DNA from: Cytophagales bacterium
GTDB lineage: Bacteria; Bacteroidota; Bacteroidia; Cytophagales; Cyclobacteriaceae
Direction: 5' to 3'
NCBI GenBank assembly: GCA_003500135.1
Contig: DNTA01000155.1
Span: forward strand, 1-26,812
Length of the DNA stretch: 26,812 nucleotides
Numbering within the stretch: the first letter of the stretch is position 1; every line of letters begins with the position of its first letter. Positions 7,313 through 14,214 of the stretch are shown here, piece after piece. The notes below the pieces were generated by a model that saw nothing but the letters and a program-made list of their open reading frames with translations, was not told the origin of the DNA and made no database searches. A program made the translations under genes and the position numbers.

Positions 7313-8215
7313 ATGCATTATAATCTTTCTCACTTAAAACAATTGGAAAGCGAAGCCATCTTCATCATGCGGGAAGTGGCTTCGCAATTTGACAAGCCAG
7401 TTTTACTGTTTTCCGGGGGAAAAGACAGTATCGTAATGGTTAGGCTGGCTCAAAAAGCATTTTGGCCGGCCAGAATCCCATTTCCTCTCATGCATATTGA
7501 TACAGGCCACAATTTTGCAGAAACAATTGAGTTTCGCGATAAGCTCGTAAGCGATGTGGGAGCTGAACTAATTGTAAAACTGGTTCAGGACTCCATCGAT
7601 AAAGGTCGCGTAGTGGAGGAAAAGGGAATAAATGCCAGTAGAAACTCACTACAGACCACTACTTTGCTCGATGCCATTGAAGAGTTGCAGTTCGATGCGG
7701 CCTTTGGAGGAGCACGGCGAGATGAAGAAAAAGCAAGGGCAAAAGAGAGATTCTTTTCGCATAGAGACGAATTCGGTCAGTGGGACCCGAAAAATCAGAG
7801 GCCGGAATTATGGAATTTATTTAATGGGAGGAAGAACTTTGGTGAACATTTCAGGGTATTCCCATTGAGTAATTGGACGGAGATGGACGTTTGGCAATAT
7901 ATTGCAGCGGAAAACTTGGATATCCCTTCCATTTATTTTTCGCATACCCGAAAAATATTCGAGCGCCATGGGATGCTCCTGGCGGAGTCGTCATTCTTAA
8001 AACCAGTGCATGGTGAAAAGTCAGAGGATCGCGTTGTACGGTTTAGAACCGTTGGGGATATGACCTGTACCGGGGCCGTGGAGTCAATAGCAAGCACTTT
8101 AGAAGATATCATTCAGGAAGTGGCAGCAGCGCGGGTAACCGAACGTGGTGGACGTGCTGATGATAAGCGAAGCGACTCAGCCATGGAAGACCGTAAGAAA
8201 CAAGGATACTTTTAA
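7313..8215 (+). CDS. cysD: Sulfate adenylyltransferase small subunit CysD
   Basis: CysD is the catalytic subunit of ATP sulfurylase, forming APS and pyrophosphate from sulfate and ATP, driven by the GTPase CysN. Its 300 residues contain the PP-loop of the N-type ATP pyrophosphatases, FSGGKDS (33-39), the conserved LMHIDTGHNF, the run FGGARRDEEKARAKER, and the characteristic carboxy-terminal tail RGGRADDKRSDSAMEDRKK. All these are near-invariant in CysD. The ATG at 7313 fits the family start, beginning LSHLKQLESEAIFIMREV. It lies 14 bases after cysC and 27 bases before cysN, consistent with one transcript. PAPS-reductase proteins share the PP-loop but lack the tail, so confusion with CysH is unlikely. 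Confidence 0.97.
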   Translation: MHYNLSHLKQLESEAIFIMREVASQFDKPVLLFSGGKDSIVMVRLAQKAFWPARIPFPLMHIDTGHNFAETIEFRDKLVSDVGAELIVKLVQDSIDKGRVVEEKGINASRNSLQTTTLLDAIEELQFDAAFGGARRDEEKARAKERFFSHRDEFGQWDPKNQRPELWNLFNGRKNFGEHFRVFPLSNWTEMDVWQYIAAENLDIPSIYFSHTRKIFERHGMLLAESSFLKPVHGEKSEDRVVRFRTVGDMTCTGAVESIASTLEDIIQEVAAARVTERGGRADDKRSDSAMEDRKKQGYF

Positions 8216-8242
8216 TTCAGAACCTAAGAAACTGCATTATAC

Positions 8243-9523
8243 ATGTCTCAATTAGACTTTTCAAGTGATAAATACCTCAATATGGACTTGCTTCGTTTTA
8301 CAACGGCAGGCTCTGTTGACGATGGAAAGAGTACTTTAATAGGAAGGTTGCTTTTCGACTCCAAGTCGATTTTTGAAGACCAGTTGGAACACGTAGAAGA
8401 AGCTTCCAAAAAAATGGGGGGCCACCAGATGAACCTGGCCCTCGTAACTGACGGACTAAAGGCAGAGCGAGAGCAGGGCATAACTATTGATGTGGCCTAT
8501 CGTTATTTTGCCACACCAAAACGCAAGTTTATTATCGCTGATACTCCTGGTCATATTCAGTACACAAGAAATATGGTGACAGGTGCCTCGACTGCGAACC
8601 TTGCAATCGTTTTGGTAGATGCCAGAAACGGAGTAGTAGAGCAAACCTGTAGGCATGCTTTCATCGCTTCCCTACTTCAGATCAAACACCTTGTACTTTG
8701 TGTCAACAAAATGGATCTGGTTGACTACGACGAGGAGACTTTTAACCGGATCAAAAACAAGTTTGACGACTTTAGCAGCAAGCTGGATATTCAGGACATT
8801 CATTATATTCCTATCAGCGCCTTGAAAGGTGATAATGTAGTAGACCAATCGGCTAATATGGCTTGGTATAAAGGATCCACACTACTTTATACCCTTGAAT
8901 CAGTACACATTGCGAGCGATCATAATTTTGTCGATGCCCGTTTCCCTGTTCAGCGGGTTATCAGACCACAATCAGATAAATTCCATGATTTCAGAGGTTA
9001 TGCAGGAAGAATTGAGGGTGGAATTTTCAAACCAGGCGATGAAGTGATCGCCCTGCCTTCGGGATTTACCTCCAAAGTAAAAACAGTTGAGACTTTAGAA
9101 GGTAAACTCGAAGAGGCTTTTCCTCCAATGTCAGTTGTAATGACCCTGGAAGATGATATCGATATCAGCAGAGGGGACATGATTGCCAAGCCAAATAATC
9201 AACCACGAATCGGTCAGGATATTGACATCATGGTTTGCTGGTTGAATGAGAAAAAGCTACAATTGAGGGGTAAATATGCCATAAAACATACTACTAAATC
9301 AGCCAGATGTGTAGTACGTGAAGTGAAATATAAAGTAGATATCAACAATTTACATAAAATAGAGGATGACCTCGTAGTAGGCCTAAACGATATTGGAAGA
9401 ATTACCATTAGGACTACCGAACCCTTATTCCATGATGCCTATAAGCAGAACAGGTCGACTGGTAGCATGATTCTTGTTGATGAGCATACGAATGAAACAG
9501 TAGGCGCCGGAATGATTATTTAA
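8243..9523 (+). CDS. cysN: Sulfate adenylyltransferase large subunit CysN (GTPase)
   Basis: CysN is the regulatory GTPase of ATP sulfurylase; GTP hydrolysis drives the unfavourable synthesis of APS by CysD. Residues 18-220 form an elongation-factor-type G domain with G1 AGSVDDGKST (22-31), G2 GITID (79-83), G3 DTPGH (100-104) and G4 NKMD (155-158). Two beta-barrel domains follow, with FRGYAGRIEGG and GDMIAKPNNQPRIG. At 426 residues it is shorter than enterobacterial CysN (about 475) and has no fused APS kinase, agreeing with the separate cysC upstream. It is separated by only 4 bases from pheS downstream. Elongation factor Tu is excluded by the CysN-specific RLLFDSKSIFEDQ region. Confidence 0.97.
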   Translation: MSQLDFSSDKYLNMDLLRFTTAGSVDDGKSTLIGRLLFDSKSIFEDQLEHVEEASKKMGGHQMNLALVTDGLKAEREQGITIDVAYRYFATPKRKFIIADTPGHIQYTRNMVTGASTANLAIVLVDARNGVVEQTCRHAFIASLLQIKHLVLCVNKMDLVDYDEETFNRIKNKFDDFSSKLDIQDIHYIPISALKGDNVVDQSANMAWYKGSTLLYTLESVHIASDHNFVDARFPVQRVIRPQSDKFHDFRGYAGRIEGGIFKPGDEVIALPSGFTSKVKTVETLEGKLEEAFPPMSVVMTLEDDIDISRGDMIAKPNNQPRIGQDIDIMVCWLNEKKLQLRGKYAIKHTTKSARCVVREVKYKVDINNLHKIEDDLVVGLNDIGRITIRTTEPLFHDAYKQNRSTGSMILVDEHTNETVGAGMII

Positions 9524-9527
9524 AAAT

Positions 9528-10565
9528 ATGAGTGCAACAGATCAGATAGAAGCTTTAAAAGAAGAAATTAAAAATTATCAGGCTCAGACCGAAGAAGAAC
9601 TGGAGCAATATCGCATGCGGTTTATCAGCCGTAAAAGCGTATTTGGTGAGTTATTCGCTAATATGAAAAATATTGCCCCTGAGGACAGAAAAGCTTACGG
9701 CCAAACGATCAATGAGGTCAAAAATCTGGCTCAGGACAAGTTCAAATCCCTGATCGATGCTTTGAATCAACAAAAGTCTGATGCTGAAGACCTCGATGTC
9801 AAGGATCTTACCTTGCCGCCTATACCAGAATCATTGGGCAGCATACATCCTTTGACATCCACGCGCAAACGCATTATTGAAATATTTGAGCGGATTGGGT
9901 TTAATCTATCAGATGGCCCGGAAATAGAGGACGACTGGCATAATTTTACCGCGTTAAATTTTCCGGAAAACCACCCGGCGAGGGAAATGCAGGATACTTT
10001 TTTTATTGAGAAAAACCCTGACATTGCACTTCGAACCCATACATCATCTATTCAGGTGAGGGTAATGGAAAATGAAAAACCACCTATTCGAACATTGTGT
10101 CCCGGCCGCGTTTTCAGAAATGAGGCCATTTCTGCCAGGGCTCACTGTATGTTTAACCAGGTTGAGGGCTTGTATATTGATAAAAATGTAAGCTTTGCCG
10201 ACCTGAAACAGACCATGCTTTATTTTTCCAAAGAATATTTTGGTAAAAACACAAAAATAAGGTTGCGGCCATCATTTTTTCCCTTTACGGAGCCTAGCGC
10301 TGAACTTGATATTTCCTGCTTTATTTGTGATCAGAAGGGCTGTAAAATATGTAAGCATACCGGCTGGGTAGAAATTGGAGGATGTGGTATGGTTGATCCC
10401 AATGTTTTGAGCAATTGTGGTATTGATCCGGAAGAATATACAGGATTTGCTTTCGGAATGGGTATCGAAAGAATTGCCATGCTAAAATACAGGATCAATG
10501 ATATCCGTCTATTTACAGAGAATGACATCAGGTTCTTGCGGCAATTCAAATCAGTAAATGTGTGA
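9528..10565 (+). CDS. pheS: Phenylalanine--tRNA ligase alpha subunit
   Basis: PheS is the catalytic subunit of the alpha2-beta2 class II synthetase that charges tRNA-Phe. It has 345 residues. Residues 1-90 form the coiled-coil tRNA-binding arm, followed by HPLTSTRKRIIEIFERIGF, motif 2 FRNEAISARAHCMFNQVEG (196-214) and motif 3 GFAFGMGIERIAMLKYRI (306-323). Four cysteines at 264, 267, 272 and 275 (CFICDQKGCKIC) precede the conserved GWVEIGGCGMV. The ATG lies 4 bases after the cysN stop, and the TGA overlaps the start of the next gene by 4 bases, so pheS appears embedded in the sulfate-activation operon. The beta-subunit gene pheT is not in the window, which is not unusual in Bacteroidota. Confidence 0.97.
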   Translation: MSATDQIEALKEEIKNYQAQTEEELEQYRMRFISRKSVFGELFANMKNIAPEDRKAYGQTINEVKNLAQDKFKSLIDALNQQKSDAEDLDVKDLTLPPIPESLGSIHPLTSTRKRIIEIFERIGFNLSDGPEIEDDWHNFTALNFPENHPAREMQDTFFIEKNPDIALRTHTSSIQVRVMENEKPPIRTLCPGRVFRNEAISARAHCMFNQVEGLYIDKNVSFADLKQTMLYFSKEYFGKNTKIRLRPSFFPFTEPSAELDISCFICDQKGCKICKHTGWVEIGGCGMVDPNVLSNCGIDPEEYTGFAFGMGIERIAMLKYRINDIRLFTENDIRFLRQFKSVNV

Positions 10566-10996
10566 TTCGTATACTATTCATCCTAGCAGTTCTAACAGGA
10601 GTATTATCAGGGTGTGATCCTGCCGAAAACATCACCAATATTCCTAATATACCTTTTCAGACACAGGTCAATTTAAATGATATCGACTTCCAGCGATTGC
10701 GGCAGCCCAACGGATATGCTTTACTACCTCAAAACGAAGCGGGTTACAAAGGCGTGATCATTTATACCCCGGATGGTTCGTCCACTTACTATGCATTTGA
10801 AAGGGCCTGTACATTTGACCCTACGGAACCATGTGAAACTGTTGAAGTGGACGATTCAGAATTATTTTTAGTGGATAAATGCTGTGGATCCACCTTTGAT
10901 TGGAATGGTAATGTACAGGGCGGGCCTGCACAGCGCCCATTACTGCGCTATAATATAGCCCGCCAGAATAATATTCTGATTATTTCTAATAATTAA
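10562..10996 (+). CDS. Rieske-like-fold lipoprotein without canonical cluster ligands
   Basis: The 144-residue product begins at a GTG that overlaps the pheS stop by 4 bases (GTGA). A signal peptide ends in the lipobox LSGC with Cys18 as the lipidation site, so the protein should be anchored on the periplasmic face of a membrane. The carboxy-terminal part resembles the Rieske [2Fe-2S] fold: YYAFERAC (Cys83), then DKCCGSTFDWNG (Cys107, Cys108) and GGPAQRPLLRY, which mirrors the CPxHGSxFD...GPAxxPLxxY pattern. However, the first His is replaced by Phe85, and in the second motif the usual Cys and His are replaced by Asp105 and Cys108. A further cysteine is Cys91. A standard Rieske cluster therefore looks impossible; a different metal site or a disulfide-stabilised fold is possible. 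The role is unknown. Confidence 0.8.
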   Translation: MIRILFILAVLTGVLSGCDPAENITNIPNIPFQTQVNLNDIDFQRLRQPNGYALLPQNEAGYKGVIIYTPDGSSTYYAFERACTFDPTEPCETVEVDDSELFLVDKCCGSTFDWNGNVQGGPAQRPLLRYNIARQNNILIISNN

Positions 10997-11015
10997 TAGG
11001 ACGGATTTTAAATGC

Positions 11016-11981
11016 CTACATCAATTCTTTGATGATGTGGTCGATCGTGATGTTTTCTGCCTCCGCTTTGAAATTGCGCAGCAATCTGTGTCGCAAGGTA
11101 GGTATGGCAACTGCCTTTACTTCCTCAATATCCGGTGAGTATTTTCCTCTTAACAGGGCATTGCATTTAGCAGCTTTGACAAGAAACTGAGAGGCACGTG
11201 GTCCGGCTCCCCATTCCAGATAATTTTTAGTGATATCCGGGGCTGAAGAATTATCCGGTCGGGTTTTTTGTACCAACCTTACAGCATACTCAATGACATT
11301 GTCTGTCACCGGCACTTTATTAACAAGGTCCTGAAAAGCCAATATGTCTTCCCTGTCCAGTACTTTATTGACCGAATGGTCAACGGGGCTGGAATAGCTT
11401 TTTACTATATCCACTTCCTGATCGTAGCTCGGGTAGTCAAGCAGAATATTGAACATAAACCTGTCGAGTTGAGCTTCAGGTAAGGGATAGGTTCCTTCCT
11501 GTTCAATGGGGTTTTGAGTGGCTAAAACAAAGAATGGCTTTTCGAGCCTGTGATCCTGGCCTGCTACAGTAACTGAAAATTCCTGCATAGACTCCAAAAG
11601 TGCAGCCTGCGTTTTTGGGGGTGTTCTGTTAATTTCGTCAGCAAGAATAATATTGGCGAAAACAGGCCCTTTAATAAATTTGAAGTTTCGCTGCTGATCC
11701 ATCGTTTCAGCGCCAATGATGTCTGAAGGCATGAGGTCGGGCGTAAACTGTATGCGGCTAAATGACAGATGGAGTGCTTCTGCTATCGTTTTGATCAGCA
11801 ACGTTTTGGCCAATCCAGGCACGCCTACCAGCAGGCTGTGTCCCTGACAGAATATAGAGGTCAGAACAAGGTTAACTACTTCTTGTTGCCCTACAATAAC
11901 TTTGGCGATTTCTTTTTGCAAAGATTGGTAAGCCTGATGTAAACTGTCAGCTGCTTCAACGTCGCTTTCAAAAGTTTTCAT
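11016..11981 (-). CDS. MoxR-family AAA+ ATPase
   Basis: MoxR proteins are cytoplasmic AAA+ ATPases that act as chaperones in the maturation or activation of protein complexes, often with von Willebrand factor A-domain partners. The 321-residue protein has Walker A GVPGLAKT (53-60), Walker B IILADEINR (111-119), the strongly conserved MQEFSVTVAG region, sensor 1 ATQNPIEQEGTYPLPEAQ followed by LDRFMF, and the lid with GAGPRASQFL. This signature is typical of the MRP subfamily common in Bacteroidota. It is the last gene of the foldase cluster, 21 bases after the stop of the SurA-like gene. The usual downstream DUF58 and von Willebrand A genes do not follow; the next gene, the Rieske-like lipoprotein, converges on it with only 19 bases between. 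Confidence 0.95.
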   Translation of the reverse strand: MKTFESDVEAADSLHQAYQSLQKEIAKVIVGQQEVVNLVLTSIFCQGHSLLVGVPGLAKTLLIKTIAEALHLSFSRIQFTPDLMPSDIIGAETMDQQRNFKFIKGPVFANIILADEINRTPPKTQAALLESMQEFSVTVAGQDHRLEKPFFVLATQNPIEQEGTYPLPEAQLDRFMFNILLDYPSYDQEVDIVKSYSSPVDHSVNKVLDREDILAFQDLVNKVPVTDNVIEYAVRLVQKTRPDNSSAPDITKNYLEWGAGPRASQFLVKAAKCNALLRGKYSPDIEEVKAVAIPTLRHRLLRNFKAEAENITIDHIIKELM

Positions 11982-12002
11982 TTATGCGATTTTGGTTTTT
12001 AG

Positions 12003-13352
12003 CTATTTTAAAATATTACAATAGTCATATTCATCTACTACTTCGATAAAGACCTCATCTTTAGCCTCTCTTAACCAATCGGATAAAACCCGGTTTTGTT
12101 TCGCATTTTTTGCTGCCCGCTGAATTTTTTGATAATCCTGCTCCAGATTAGCCTGATGCGGACTAATGCGGTCTTTATAATAGACGATCCTCATAGCTTC
12201 CTCTCCACTTCTCATGGTAAATTTCATTGGTTTGGTAATATCGCCAACCCCCATTGAGTCAATGGTAAAAAATAAGCCGGCATCCAATTCAGAAACCGGA
12301 ACTTTGTTGCTGCCTGATGGATCAATAAAATATCCACCTGATCCTGATGTTTCTTTATCATCCGAAAATTCTTTGGCTGCATCCTGAAAGTTCAGACTGT
12401 CATTGAGTATCAATGTACGAATACTATCCAACTCTTCTGCAGCCTTTTCAAAGTCTTCTTCCAAATACTTATGGGAAATAAGAATATGCCTGCTATTGTA
12501 TTCATTTCCTCTCCTTTCGATCAATTGTACAATATGCATACCGAAATCCGTTTCTACCGGATCTGATATCTCACCTGCCTGAAGTTTCATGGCTGCAGCT
12601 TCAAATGGCGCTACCATTTGTCCTCTTGAAGTCCACCCCAGGTTTCCGCCATTTTTGCCTGAAGGCCCCTGTGAGTATGTTCTGGCCATTTCCTCAAAGT
12701 CGGCGCCTGCCTGTATTTGAGCTTTAAGGTCATATAAAAACTGTTCGGCTTTATCGCGTTCTGCTTCGTTGATTTCCGGCTTTTTTACAATCTGGCCCAC
12801 AACTACTTCTGTGGAGAAATAAGGCAGGCTGTCTTGTGGTATGGCTTTAAAAAACCTTCTTACCTCATCCGGGGTCACTGATATGCCTTGTATAATTGTA
12901 CTTCGCATATTTTCGACCAGCATTTGTTCGCGAATCTGATCTCGCAGTTCATCTTTGAATTCATCGATTGTTTTGCCATAATACTGCTCTATCAATTCTT
13001 CAGAACCAACCTGAGAGATCATGGCGTTCATTCGCATATCGAGGTTTCGATCCACCATTTCTTCTTCCACTATCACTGAGTCGATTTCAGCTTTGGCAAC
13101 CATTACCTTATTGATCACCAGACCTTCCAATATATTGCACCTCGTTTGGTTGCCTTCATATTCGCCACGCGACATGACATCGAGATAGGATCGTTCCAAT
13201 TCAGACTTCAGTACGATGTAGTCGTCAACCTTGGCAATTATTTTGTCAACCAAAGTGCCCGATTCGCTATCCTGCGCTTTTAGTGGTATAAGCAGCAAAA
13301 GAAAGGAAAAAGCCAGCAGGGACTTTTTAATAATAGGTTTCAAATTGTTCAT
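12003..13352 (-). CDS. SurA-like periplasmic peptidyl-prolyl isomerase
   Basis: The protein is a parvulin-type foldase expected in the periplasm, where it would help outer-membrane proteins fold. From the ATG at 13350-13352 it has 449 residues; an in-frame ATG at 13368-13370 would add six (residue numbers here count from that longer form). A signal peptide ends at LIPLKAQ. An amino-terminal SurA-type chaperone domain (about 35-180) begins VDKIIAKVDDYIVLKSELE. Two parvulin domains follow: one at about 185-290 with GGNLGWTSRGQMVAPFEAA and FGMHIVQLIE, and a second at about 294-400 beginning SRHILISHKY with SGSGGYF. The overlap with the upstream gene (26 or 44 bases) suggests translational coupling. 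The architecture, SurA N-domain plus two parvulin domains, is that of SurA. Confidence 0.9.
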   Translation of the reverse strand: MNNLKPIIKKSLLAFSFLLLLIPLKAQDSESGTLVDKIIAKVDDYIVLKSELERSYLDVMSRGEYEGNQTRCNILEGLVINKVMVAKAEIDSVIVEEEMVDRNLDMRMNAMISQVGSEELIEQYYGKTIDEFKDELRDQIREQMLVENMRSTIIQGISVTPDEVRRFFKAIPQDSLPYFSTEVVVGQIVKKPEINEAERDKAEQFLYDLKAQIQAGADFEEMARTYSQGPSGKNGGNLGWTSRGQMVAPFEAAAMKLQAGEISDPVETDFGMHIVQLIERRGNEYNSRHILISHKYLEEDFEKAAEELDSIRTLILNDSLNFQDAAKEFSDDKETSGSGGYFIDPSGSNKVPVSELDAGLFFTIDSMGVGDITKPMKFTMRSGEEAMRIVYYKDRISPHQANLEQDYQKIQRAAKNAKQNRVLSDWLREAKDEVFIEVVDEYDYCNILK

Positions 13353-14214
13353 TTTCGACTGCACGTTCATATATTTCTTTTTCCAGGGTTTTGGCCAGCG
13401 CCACCTTACGTTTGTTTATAATGATTTTTTCAATATCGTCTCTTACAAATTCCAACGGGGAAGTATCATTTGTGATTTTGTAATCCAAAATTTTCAGGAA
13501 ATAAATGAAGTCATCATCCTGTACCTCTACAAATTTGTTTCTGCGCAAATATTGGGTTTTATTGGGGATAGTTGATAAAGGCGTATTAACAATTACTTCC
13601 TCAAAATTGATCCAAAGCGAGTCTTCAAGGTGTGCCTTGTTGGCATATTGATAACAATACTCACGTATTTCCTCCTGATCGCGTTCCCGTGAATTTCTAA
13701 GTAATGTTCTAAAACGATTTATACGTGCAGCATTTTTAGGAAGTTGCACGAAATTGCACTGAACAATATTTTGCTTCAGTTCAAAATTGTCGATGTTGTT
13801 ATCGTAATATTCCTGGATTTCCTTTTCTGTAACAACGGTATTCAATTTGCGATTGACAAATTGCTTTTCAAACTCATGGATAATTAAGGCATAACGATAG
13901 TCCAGCACTTTGCGCTCCAGCTCTACTTCATTGAATTCCAGCTGCTCCTGTGCTTCTGAAATGACCAATTGCTTCTGTATCCAGCTTTTAACAAATTGTT
14001 CCAGTCGGTTAAGACTATCCGCTTCAGAAATTTCATCGGGAAAAATACCAACAAGGTCCTTGGTATATAGAAACTTATCTTTCACACGCGCTACCGGCTT
14101 TAGCTCTTCAGTTTTGCTTTCCTCGTTTTTCTTTTTGAAAGGCAAATAGTCGCACGATACATTGATTAAAATAAAAAACAGGAGGATGTATTTGCTAATT
14201 TTCAAGATATTCAA
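13327..14214 (-). CDS. SurA-N-like chaperone lipoprotein without a visible isomerase domain
   Basis: The 295-residue protein has a hydrophobic leader ending in ILINVSC, so Cys21 is a probable but not perfect lipobox cysteine. It then has a charged linker (KKKNEESKTEELK) followed by a helical region beginning VARVKDKFLYTKDLVGIFP, a pattern resembling the amino-terminal chaperone region of SurA and PpiD, with LEQFVKSWIQKQLVISEAQ and VTEKEIQEYYDNNIDNFELK. The latter two phrases are typical of the helices before a parvulin domain. I see no HILIxxx or GGxLGxF parvulin motif in the remainder, so it is probably a chaperone rather than an isomerase. Its gene overlaps the upstream foldase gene by 20 bases and the downstream SurA-like gene at its end, so the three are tightly coupled. 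Confidence 0.82.
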   Translation of the reverse strand: MNILKISKYILLFFILINVSCDYLPFKKKNEESKTEELKPVARVKDKFLYTKDLVGIFPDEISEADSLNRLEQFVKSWIQKQLVISEAQEQLEFNEVELERKVLDYRYALIIHEFEKQFVNRKLNTVVTEKEIQEYYDNNIDNFELKQNIVQCNFVQLPKNAARINRFRTLLRNSRERDQEEIREYCYQYANKAHLEDSLWINFEEVIVNTPLSTIPNKTQYLRRNKFVEVQDDDFIYFLKILDYKITNDTSPLEFVRDDIEKIIINKRKVALAKTLEKEIYERAVENEQFETYY

